Below are positions 25,289 to 37,400 of a stretch of DNA of 64,000 nucleotides, piece after piece. The notes under the pieces were generated by a model, which saw only the letters and a list, made by a program, of their open reading frames with translations, made no database searches and had not been told where the DNA came from. How positions within the stretch are numbered: the stretch's first letter is position 1; each line of letters begins with the position of its first letter. Both the position numbers and the translations under genes were made by a program. The stretch lies in contig NZ_JAZHRU010000001.1 of the NCBI RefSeq assembly GCF_036924525.1, forward strand, positions 4,555,001-4,619,000. Reading direction: 5' to 3'. The stretch is from Bradyrhizobium sp. AZCC 1719. Lineage in GTDB: Bacteria > Pseudomonadota > Alphaproteobacteria > Rhizobiales > Xanthobacteraceae.

Positions 25289-25470
25289 GGAGGCGGGGTT
25301 CGGCTTCAACGTCCATGACAGTCAGGCACCAGGCGGAGGCGGCAACCACCCAGGGTACAACGCGTTCGCTATCGCTGCGTTGGATGATTTAGCCACTAAG
25401 GCAGCCGCGGGCGGCTGGGACTCCACAGCGAAGACTCGAGCCTACTATGACCTGCATAGGTTTTTGCAGA
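25065..25470 (+). other. Putative AHH (HNH/EndoVII-fold) nuclease domain of the giant protein
   Basis: Residues 1-135. The pattern is FEIQHIIPLEVF with H16, then the asparagine of ARGNKIAL (N49), H84, and NHPGYNAFAIAALDDL with H95. The AHH nuclease family shows the same order: a His-Ile-Ile-Pro strand, a conserved Asn, then His-Pro-x-Tyr-Asn before a helix. The usual AHH triad start is Gln-His here. The match is by motif order only, not by a profile search. Confidence 0.6.
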
Positions 25471-28400
25471 AAATCAATGCGGACGGCAACATTGCCCTCA
25501 TTGGGACATCGCAGCAAACGTTCGCAGCGGAGTGGACTGCTTACAGAGGCAATGTCGATAGGGACTATGCGAATCTGGATCCAGAACTAGCTGCCCAAAT
25601 AGATGCGTACAAGGAAGCATTTATTAAGACCCCAATCGACGGCACGGACAGAAATAGCCAATTGCGCCGTAAGGTCACCACCGATTTGCTAAATGGCGCG
25701 GGCGAAATCTTGACGCCCAAAGAACTTGCCAACGCCCAGAAGGGCCTAGCTGCTGGTCCCGCCGGAAATGTAACGGCAGCAGCCGTCTCGCTTATTTTCA
25801 GCTTGCAGAAGCGGTCTACGACACCCGTCAACGTAAAGCTGGCGTTGACGGAGTACGCAGCAGCGTTCATCAGGAATGAGCAAGGCTCTGTCGACTTTGG
25901 AGCACTGTATGATTCGCTGAATGCCTTGTTCGACAAAATTGGACGTTACGCGGATGGTTTCGCTGATCGCCTGAGCGCACTGGGCGAATCGACCATCGGT
26001 GCGATGGGTAAGTCCGTCCACGCGATGCTCCTTGGGCTTGGCGGAAACGTCATCGGGGACATCGTCGAATTCCTCAACATGGCGTACGAGCCCATCAAGA
26101 AGGGGTTTAAGACGGGCGATTGGAGCGATCTCGGAAACACGATTGCTCAATATGGCGCTGCAGCTGTAATCAGTGCGATCATCGTCACCGGCTCCATAGC
26201 GGCCACCGCCGCGGTCGTCGGCGCCGTGAGCGCGACGGCGGCGCCAATCGCTGCAGCGCTCGTTGCTGCAGGTTGGGCGGCGTATGGCCTTTACGATGCG
26301 ATAACGAATGGCGCGGAGTTGATCGGCAAGATCAGCGCGGATCTCGCCGACATCATTCCCAAGATAGGCGATACCATCGAACGCGGGCTCGCGAGCGCTG
26401 CACAAGCCATCGCGTTGATGCAAAAGGTGATCACGGTCGCGTTTGCCAAAGATTTTGCGATCCCGAATTTCGACGGGGTTCTGCAAAACAAATATCTGGC
26501 TGACACTTTCGATATTTCACTTCCAGGACGTCTCGAGGGCGGAGACGGAAAGGATCGGTATTACGGCAAGAATAATGCCTATATCGATGGCCGTGCAGGG
26601 AATGATGAGATCTACATGATCGATTCTTCCGGTACCGCGCGGGGCGGTAGCGGAAACGATATACTGGTCGGCAGAAACCCGGTTTTTGTTCGCGCTGGAC
26701 AATACATCAACAAGGAAGATCGAGAGGGAGTTAGTCAACCTCACATCCCTGAGGAGTTGCGCGGCAAGGTAGAAAAGCCGATCGCAACACAAGATCTGCA
26801 GTTGGTCCTTGATGGTGGCGAGGGAAGCGACTGGGTCGTCGTGGGCGGCGGCGAACGAGCGATCACTGCTGGTGGCCTCGGTCGCGACTGGATCTTCAAC
26901 TACTCGAACGGCGGCATCGTCTATGGCGACACCATCAGTGGCTCCTACGAAAAGCCTCTTCTCGATGCCCAGGGGAATCCCATCCTCAATCCTGACGGTA
27001 CGCCCAAGACAGTTCCGACCCAAGTCGAAGACACGGCAGCAAACAGCGACAATTTCTGGTATTCGCCCAACGTCGTCATCAAGGATGCCCAGCACCATGA
27101 CGTCCTCAAGTTCTATGGACTGAGTCTCACCGGCGGCAATGCCGAGGGCGGCATTGCCGGTCTCCTGGCGTTCGGTGGCGTTGGTGCTGCCGTTGGCATG
27201 GCCAATTTCTACAGTTCGCTGGACGAGAACGGCAAATACGACCCGGCGCGTTCGGTCTATTTCGACCATTTGTTCCCGTGGATGACCTATGTGTTCCGGC
27301 CCAACGCCAATGGCGGGCTGGACATGTTCGTCACCAACCAGTTCGATCAGCTCTTCACGGCGGTGTTCGGCGGCACCGCGAGCGACGCCTACAAGGCGCA
27401 GCAGGCCCTGGACGCGCAAGGCATCCTGAAGGGCTGGATGAAGGTAGAGAACTTCGACCTCGTCGGCAGCTATATCGGATTCCACCAGGCGGAGCTCACC
27501 GGCCAAGGCGACTTCGGCATGGTGTTCAAGGCGGTCAATCCGATTGCCAATCTCATGACGATGCTCGAACCGCTCCTCGGGGTATACGGCATTGCGATCG
27601 CCGCGGAGTATGGCGGCAACGTGCTCATCGATCAGGCGGTGACGCTGGCTGCGGCTGCGACGCGATTTGCCAAGGGCATGAAGTGGGCCGACGGCACCGA
27701 TCCGCTGGTGATCGATCTCGATGGCGATGGCATCGAGACGACCGAGCTCGGGATCAGCCAGGTCTATTTCGACATCGACGGCGATCTGTTTGCCGAGCGC
27801 ACCGGCTGGCTGAAGGGCGATGACGGCTTCCTGGTCCGCGACGTCAACGGCAATGGCGGGATCGACAACATCTCGGAAATGTTCGGCGGGGTCGGCCAGT
27901 CCGGCTTTGCCCAGCTCTCGGCGCTCGATTCCAATGGCGACGGCAAGATTACGCGCGCCGATATCCTGTGGTCCGAACTTAGGGTTTGGCAGGACTACGA
28001 CCGCGATGGCGTGACCGATGCCGGCGAGCTGAAGACGCTCGACCAGCTCGGCATCGTCACACTCGATCTCGGCGCGACCGCGATCGACATTCGCACCCCG
28101 CAAGGCGCCCGGCTCACCGGCTTCGGCGACGTCACCTTCGAAAGCGGCGCCGTCAGGCGCATGTACGATGCCATTCTGGCCTCGAACGATACCGACACGA
28201 AATACGCCGGCGAGTCCGGCCGGGCCGACTGGCAGTCCAGTTCGACGCTGGACGTCAAGGGCTTCGGGCGGATAACCAACCTCGCCATCGCCATGGCGAA
28301 CGACATCGCGCTTGGCGAACTGGTGACGTCCACCGCCGCGGCCATGACCACGCCAAAACTGCGCACGCTGGTGGCGCAGGTCGGCGACGTGCTCGGCGCC

Positions 28401-31400
28401 TGGGGCGCGGCGCTGGAGCAGACGCGCGAGTTGACGCCGGTGCTGGTCGGCACGGATGTCAATGGCAAGGCCGTGCTGCTCGACCGCGGCGTCTATGTCG
28501 AGGACGCCCAGGGCGGTTACTGGACGCTGGCCTCCGGCGCGCCGGTGCTCGACGCGCAAGGCAATGCGATTGCGCGCGCGACGATGCAGGACGTGCTGGC
28601 GCAGGCGGCAGCCTCGGGCGCCGGCTGGCGCCTCGAACAGACATGGTCGCCGTCGAGCCGCGAGCAAGCGCCGACCGACCGCGAACCGGCGCCCTATCTG
28701 ATGGGCGTCGTGAACGGGCGCGCTGTCATCATCGACTACGGCATCAAGCAGGCCGACGGCAGCTGGAAGCTGGCGTCCGATTCCGCCACCAGCTACGCGA
28801 CCAAGGCCGACATCCTCGCGCTCGCCCATCCGACCGGCACCGAATGGCGGACCGAACAGATCGGTTTCAATCCCTATGCCAATCTTCCGGTCGAGGAGAT
28901 CGGCGTTCGCTTCACCGACGGCATCGCCATCGACTACACCGTCAAGGTTACCGACCAGGACGGCACCTTCTATGTCTGGGCGCGCAATCTCGATCGCGCC
29001 ATCGAGCTGGAATGGAAGACCGGCGACAGCCGCGAATTCAACCTGCGCAATTATGCGATCGACTTCGATTCGCTCGACGAGGTGAACTCGACCGACGATT
29101 CTACCTATCGCGTCGAAATGCTGACGCCGGCCCAGTTCCATTTCGCGACCTCGCTGGGCGGCATCGATTTCCGCCCGGAGATGCTGACGGCGCAGCTCGA
29201 CAATGCGACCGGCCACATCGCCTACGCCGTCGGTCCCGGCGGCAGCGCCAACCTCTCGACCGACCCGGCGCAATACGTCTCCGGCATCGCGACCATGATC
29301 GACATGCTGCAGCCCGTCATGGAGCAGTATATCGCGACCTCGCGCCGCTATGCGGTCCGTATCGCAATGCAGGGGGGGCTGAAGGACTTCTTCCGGAGCG
29401 TCAAGTACGACATCGCCTCCGACAGCTACAAACCGACCACGAACCGCGAGCTCGCCCCGATGTTCGAGGCGATCTTCGCCGGCGCGCCGGCCAGCAACGC
29501 CGACGACGCCGTGTTCGATTACCTCGCCGAGTGGAACGGGATCCTCGCTCAGGTCTATCCGGATTATCGTCCCTCGGGTGAAGGCAACCTCACCGGCAGC
29601 ACGCTCGCCGTCGACCAGGCATTTATCATGCAGATGATGCTGCCGGCCTTCGAGACCGTCGGCGTCGATCTCGACATCCGCGGCGTCGCGCATGCGCTGT
29701 CGATCAGCGACGAGCGCATCATCACGCACGCGGCCGGTGACACGATCGTCAACGGTACCGACTCCACCGACTATTTCTACATGACGGAGGGCAGCCAGAC
29801 GCTGCGCGGAGGGCTTGGCGCGGACTTCTACTTCGTCGGCCGTAATTCCGGCGATGATTTCATCGACGAGAAGGACCATGGCGACGCCGACCAGCTGCGT
29901 TTCACGGACGTGCTGTCGACCGACGTCAAGGCGATCCGCGACGGCGAGGATCTGATCCTCCAGATCCGAGGCCGCACCAACACCATCCGCCTGACCGACC
30001 AGTTCCTCGGCGAGCGCAACGAGTTGCTGACCAACGGCAACCGGGTCGATTCGGGCGTCAGCGCCATCGTCTTTGCTGACGGCGTGGCCTGGGACCGCTT
30101 CCGCATGTCCGTCGAAGTGCTCGACAGGGAGCGCGCCGCAGGACAGTTCAACGACAACCTGACCGGCTCGGGCTCGGCCGACATCCTCTGGGGCGGCAAG
30201 GGCAACGACTACATGAGCGGTGGCGCCGGCGGAGACATCTATGTCTTCCAGGCCGGCGACGGACAGGACGTCATCGACGACCTCGGCAACTTCTCCTTCG
30301 GGCCGGTCAAGGCCGGCATCGACGTCCTCAGCTTCAAGGCCGGCATCAACGCCGAGAATCTGAAGCTGATCCGCGACGGCGAAAGCGGCAATCTCAAGAT
30401 CGTCTTCCTCGACGATAACGGTGTCGCGACCGGCGACACGCTCGAGATTATCGGGCAGTTCGCCGGCATCAAGACGGGCATCGGCCTGTTCTCCGAGGCG
30501 CTCGGCAGCAGCGACGGTCTCGACTATGTCGCGCCGAACCTGATCGAGCGCTTCACCTTCGATGACGGCTCCAGCCTCGATTTCACGCAGATCGTCGAGA
30601 AGGTGCTTCAGAACGCCAAGACCGCGAACGACGACGCGATCTACGGCATGATCAACGCCAACACCCTTGATGGCGGCGCAGGAGACGACTTCCTCTCCGG
30701 CAAGGAAGGCGACGACACCTATATCTACGGTCGAAACTACGGCCGCGACGTCATCCTCGACAACGCGATTCCCGGGCTGTTCGATCCGCCGCAGCACGAC
30801 AAGCTCAAATTCGTCGACGAGATCCGCTGGACCGACCTCGATTTCCTGCGCGACGGTGCGAGCGATACGCTGCGCATGCGTGTCAAGGGCACCAGCGACG
30901 AAGTCGTGCTGCAGAACTTCCTCGACACGGTTCCGATCCTGGGTTTCATCAACATCATCGAGGACATCGTCTTCGGCGACGGTACGACCTGGACCGGCTT
31001 CAAGCTGGCCCAGCACTATATCGACATCGCCAAGACCCTCGGCAACGACACCATCTACGGCTACGAAGAGCTGTCGGATTCCATCGATGGCGGAGCCGGC
31101 GCCGACCGCCTGATCGGCTTCGGCGGCAACGACGTCTACCGTGTCGCGATCGGGGAGGGCAACGACACCATCCTCGACAGCTCGGGCAACGACCAGCTTA
31201 TCCTGGCCGGCCTCGCGTCGACCGACGTCGATTTCACCCGCACCGCGCTCGATCTGATCATCACGGTCCGCGCCACCGGCCAGCGCTTCGTGCTGGAGAA
31301 CCAGTATGTGCGCGACGACGGACAGACCTACGCGGTCGAGAACCTCGTCTTCACCGACCGCACCGTGTCGTTCCTCGACGTCAACCCTGAGGACATCGAC

Positions 31401-34400
31401 CTTGTCGGGACCAACGGCGATGACGCGATCACCGGCTCGAATTTCGCTGAAACCCTCGACGGGCGCGCCGGCAACGATACGCTGACCGGAGGCGATGGCG
31501 GCGACACCTACAAGTTCGACGCCGGCTACGGCGAGGACGTCATTATCGACCGCCGCGTGCGTGCGAGCTGGTCGGACCGGCGCGGCGTGCAGGTGCCCGT
31601 CGACGACGTGGTCCAGTTCGGCGGCGGCATCACCCGCGCCGACGTCGTCTTCACCAAGGACGGCAACGACCTTCTGATCTCGATCACGGGGCGCACCGAT
31701 ACGCTGCGCATCCGCAACCAGTTCCGCGATGCGGAGGACGGCGTCGAGCTGTTCCGCTTCTTCGACGGCTCCACCATCAAGATCTCCGATGTCGAGCAGC
31801 TGCTGCAGATTGCCGGCGGAAACCGCGGCGACAACACCATCACCGGCCTGCTCGATCAGGAAAACGTGCTGGACGGGCGCCAGGGTGACGACTCGCTCAC
31901 CGGCGGCAACCGGGCTGACACCTATGCGTTCTCGGCCGGCTACGGCTTCGATCGCATAATCGAGCAGCCGGACGCGGTCGGCGTCATCGATCGCGTGGTT
32001 TTCGGCGCCTCCGTGCATCTCGAGGACATTATCGTCCGCCGCAACGGCAACGACCTGATCATCGATCTCGGCAGCGGCCTCGATGTCCTGACCATCGTCA
32101 ACGGCCTCTCGGGCACCCGGGTGGAGCAGTTCGAATTCGCCGACGGGCGGATTCTGTCGATCGAAGCCATCATCGACCGCATGCTGACCGGCACTGCGGG
32201 CGACGATCACCTGATCGGGTTCGACAACCGCAACGATACGCTCGCAGGCGGCGCCGGACTGGACGCGCTCGAAGGCGGGCTTGGCAACGACACCTACAAA
32301 TTCGGCATCGGCGACGGCAGCGACAGCGTTTACGATACAGGCGGAATCGACAAGGTCGTGTTCGGCGAGGGCATCACGCCCGAACTGGTCCAGTTCCGCA
32401 ACATTGACGGCGACCTGCTGATCACGATCGGCAACGGCACCGACCGGCTCGCCATCCTTTCCGGCTATAGCGCGAGGCCGGTCGAGAGCTTCATCTTCGC
32501 CGACGGGACGACGCTGTCGATCGAAGAGGTGCGCGGCATCATCCGCGACGGATTGTCGAACGCCGGCCAGGACCGGGTCGACCTGCGCGAATTGCCGACA
32601 GACAGCCCGCTGCATCCCGGCGCCGGGCATGACCGTCTCATCCTCGCCCAAAATTCGCGCGTCGCCATCGGCGCGCTGGAAGGCATCGACAGCGTCGAGA
32701 TGCCCAACGGCGTTACCAGCGCCACGGTGGTGCTCGAGGCCTATGCTTCGAACGATGCGGTCGTCAGGCTCGCCGCGGTCGATTCCACCGACCTGATCAT
32801 CTCCTTCTCGTCGGGGAGCCAGCTCGTTATCAAGGGTGCGCTTGGCAGCGGCAGCCTGCCCAACATCGAATTCGCCAATGGCGTTGTCTGGGATGCGGCG
32901 GCGTTGGTGCAGGCGGCGATCGCCAGCCAGGCGAGCGCTGGAAACGACATCATCGTCGGCAGCAGCCGTGCGGATGCGCTTTCGGGCGGCACCGGCGACG
33001 ACGCGCTGAGCGGTGGAGCGGGCAACGACAGCTACAGCTTCACGCGCGGCGACGGCCGCGACGTCATTGACGACAACTCCGGCAATGACACGCTCGGCAT
33101 CACCGGCTACCGGCCCGACGAACTGCGCGTCTCGCAGATCGATCCGGCGCGCAACGAACTCGTGCTGTCCTTCGCCGATTCCACCGACCAGATCGTGCTG
33201 CGCTATACCGCGGGCTGGAGCGGCGTCGATACCGTGCGTTTCAGCGACGGCACGACGTTCACCCTCGACCAACTCCGCGACATGGCGGCGGCGGTCGGAA
33301 CCTGGCAGGATGACCGCATCGTCGGCTCCGCGCGCAACGAGACCTTCGCGGGCGGCGGCGGCGATGACGTCATGGTCGGCGGTGGCGGCGACGACATCTA
33401 CCGGTTCGGACGCGGTGACGGGCAGGATCGCATCGAGAGCAACGGCTCGGCTGACGGCAAGGGGACGCTGGTGTTCGGCGCGGGCATTGCGCTGGAAGAC
33501 ATCGTCGCGAGCCGTGATGCCGACGGCAACATCGTGCTGTCGATCCGCGGCACCGACGACCGCATCACGCTGGTCGATCCGCCCGGCGACACTGATTCCG
33601 TCCTGGCGAAGCTCGTCTTTGCGGATGGCCGCAGCCTGAACTATCGGGCGGTTGCCGCCTCGACCGGGTCGACCGATCGCGATGACCACGTCATCGTCCC
33701 CGCCGATATCGCTACCCCCGGCATCGGCTCGGAAATCTTCGGTGGCCTCGGCAACGACCGCATAGAGGGCGGCCGAGGGGCCGATGTCATTACCGGAGGC
33801 AAGGGCGACGATCTGCTGGAAGGCGGCAGTGGCGCCGACATCTATTATTTCGGGCGCGGCGACGGGCAGGACACGATCTCCGACGTCGAGATCACGGATG
33901 CGTCCAAGGTCGACAAGGTGCATTTTGCAGCCGGCATCCTTCCGAGCGACATCCGCATCCTGTCGGTCGGTCCGAACGACCTCGTGATCGGCATTGCCGG
34001 AAGCGACGACCGTCTCACGCTGAAGGATTTGTTCCGCGGGGGCACCGCCTCAACCGACTACGGCGTCGAGCAGTTCGAATTCGCCGATGGCACGGTCTGG
34101 CAGCTCGCCGATATCTATTCGCACGCGGCCGCCTCGACCGGGACCGGCGCCGATACGATCGATTTCGGTTCGCAGATCGATATCACCGCCACCCTCGACG
34201 GCGGCGCGGGCGACGATGTGCTCGCCGGCGGCATCGGCGACACGACCTATCATTTCGGGCGCGGCTATGGCCACGACACCATCCGCGAAGGCGCGAACTG
34301 GACAGGGTCCAACGACACGTTGCGCATCGCGAGCGGCATTGCACCAGCCGATGTCGTCGTCATCCGCGACGGTGACGATATCGTGCTGCGCCTGGTCGGC

Positions 34401-37400
34401 AGCGACGACCGGCTGACGATTGTTGGCCAGGCAACGGCGAGTGCGCCGCAGATCGATGTGGTGCGCTTCAACGACGGCACGCAATGGAACGTGGCAGCTC
34501 TGCTGGCGCGCGCGCTGGCGCCGGACGCGGCCGAGCGCGTGCTGCATCCCACCAGCCCCTCGACCGATCCCTTCGCCGATCCGATCTTCGCGGATGCCAA
34601 TCCGGGATCCGGCGGCGGCGGGACGTCGGCATCCTCGACGATCGGCCTTGCGCGCTATGAAAGCGTCGCGCAGCCGGTCGGCGGCCTCGCGGTGGTCGGC
34701 TCGGCCGCCGCGTTGGGTAACGGCACCTATCAGCTGACACCAGACGCCGGCAACAGGGCCGGCGCGGTCTGGGGCACCATCGATCTTTCGAAGAGCGTCG
34801 TCTGGACGACGAAGATGTTCTTTGGCGCCAACGAGAGCGGCGCCGACGGACTCTCCTTCGCGCTTCAGAACAACAGTGCCGGTGCAGTCACGGGCTCCGG
34901 CGCCAACGGGATGGGCGCGCTGGTCTCAGGCTCGTTCGGGATCATGTTCGACACCTGGGGGCAGACCCCGGATTTCAGCCGGTTCGTCGTCAACGGCCAA
35001 ACCGGCGATGAGAATTTCGACACGCGCCACGACTTCGCCCAGCTGGAGGATGCCGCCTGGCACGACGTCGTCATCGCCTGGGACGCGGCGACCAAGACCC
35101 TCACCTACAGCGTCGACGGGACGCAGATTGGCACCAAGTCCTACGATGTCGTCGGCACCCTGTTCGGCGGCGATACCACCGTCTGGTACGGCTTCGGCGG
35201 CGCGACGGGCGGAGCCAGCAACGACCAGCGGGTCGAGATCGTTTCGGTCGCCACCCGCGAGGCTGCGGGTGCCGATCCGGCGACGGTCGGGACGATCGAG
35301 CATATCGGCTCCGGCCTGTTCACGCGTGAGCTCGCCGGCGCGGCCGAACGGAACACCTATAATGTCTTCGTGCCGCTCTCGCGCTGGGGCGAGGGCGTCG
35401 ACGTCATCACCAATTTCAAGACCGGCGATTCCGGCGATACGTTAAGCATCGCGATTGCCAACGGGCTGCCCGGAACGCTGCTGGCACGCGCCGACGGCTC
35501 CGACACGCTGATCTACTTTGCCGAGCAGGGAACGCAGCGCTTTGCCGATGCGCGGCTGCTGCTGCGTCTGGCCGGCGTCTCGCCCGCCAGCCTGACCGGC
35601 GTCAATCTCGGCGGCGCACCCTTTACGGTTGTCGTCAACCAGACCCTGAGCGCCAATGGTGCTGGCCTTGTTCAGGGCGGCTGGGGCGACGACACATTCC
35701 ATGGGGACGACGTTGCCAACACGCTGTCGGGTGGAGCCGGCAACGATACGATCGTCGACGCCCGCAATGGCAACGATACCCTGATCGGCGGGACCGGCAA
35801 CGACTGGCTGCGCGGCGGCGGTGGTAACGACACCTATGTGTTCAACCGGGGTGATGGCCAGGACATCATCAGCGATTGGAACTACGGCACCGACACGATC
35901 CAGTTCGGTACCGGCATCACGGCCGCCGATCTGGTGGTGACGCAAGGCAACAACGGCGAAGATCTCATCATCGCGATCGCGGGGACCGACGACAGGATCA
36001 CGATCCAGCGGGCCCTCAACGCCGACTGGACCCGGATCGAGCAACTACTGTTCGCCGACGGCAGCACGCTCAGCTACGCGCAAATGCTTGAACGATCGCT
36101 GGCGCCGACCACCGGCGACGACACGCTCGCCGGCGACGAGTTTGCCAACACGCTGTCGGGCGGGGCCGGCAACGATACGATACTGGATGCCCGCAATGGC
36201 AACGATACCCTGATCGGCGGGACGGGCAACGACTGGCTTCGCGGCGGTGGCGGCGACGACACCTATGTGTTCAATCGCGGTGATGGCCGGGACATCATCA
36301 GCGATTGGAACTACGGCACCGACACGATCCAGTTCGGCGCAGGCATCACGGCCGCCGATCTGGTGGTGACGCAAGGCAACAACGGCGAAGATCTCATCAT
36401 CGCGATCGCGGGGACCGACGACAGGATCACGATCCAGCGGGCCCTCAACGCCGACTGGACCCGGATCGAGCAACTACTGTTTGCCGACGGCAGCACGCTC
36501 AGCTACGCGCAAATGCTTGAACGATCGCTGGCGCCGACCACCGGCGACGACACGCTCGCCGGCGACGAGTTTGCCAACACGCTGTCGGGCGGGGCCGGCA
36601 ACGATACGATACTGGATGCCCGCAATGGCAACGATACCCTGATCGGCGGGACGGGCAACGACTGGCTTCGCGGCGGTGGCGGCGACGACACCTATGTGTT
36701 CAATCGCGGTGACGGTCAGGACATCATCAGCGATTGGAACTACGGCACTGACACGATCCAGTTCGGCGCCGGCATCGCGGCCTCCGATCTGCAGGTGACG
36801 AAAAGCAACAACGGCGAAGACTTCATCATCGCGATCCTGGGCACTGACGACAGGATCACGATCCAGCGAGGCATCACCGCCGACTGGACCCGGATCGAGC
36901 AACTGCGTTTCGCGGATGGCAGTACGCTCAGCTACGCCGAAATGCAGGCGCTGATCGCTGCCAACGACCTGAACGGACTGACCGCAATTGGCGTGGCGAC
37001 GGGCAATGGTATTGTCGGCGAAGATGCAGCCGAATTCCTCGATGCGTCCGCCTATTCGGTCGGCGTCACGCTGGACGGGCGCGGCGGCTACGACAATCTC
37101 AACGGCAGCGCCTATGCCGACATCCTGATCGGCGGCACAGGCAACGACACACTGACGGGCAACGCAGGCGCGGACACCTATCGCTTCTCGGCCGGTTTCG
37201 GCCAGGATGTCATCCAAGACTACACTTGGAACGGTACCAACAACATCATCGAGTTCGATTCCTCGTTCTCGATCGACGATTTCGTGCTGGAGGCGTCTGT
37301 CTGGGACTACGGCAACGGCAACTTCGACTTCGGGGAGGCGCGGCTGCGCTTCGCCGGCAGCGACGACCGGATCTCGATCAGCGATCTCGATGCGATCGAG

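Noticed and set aside
25065..26900. LapA-type retention module with a di-alanine LapG cleavage site at the N-terminus of the giant protein
   Set aside because: The N-terminus matches a nuclease-like motif order instead, the Ala-rich stretch is a hydrophobic helix, and no lapD/lapG genes are present.
26517..33923. A 2,468-codon open frame antisense to the giant gene, and other long antisense frames (for example 44646-47798)
   Set aside because: They arise from the codon pattern of GC-rich Asp/Gly repeats, are low-complexity, resemble no family and have no ribosome sites.
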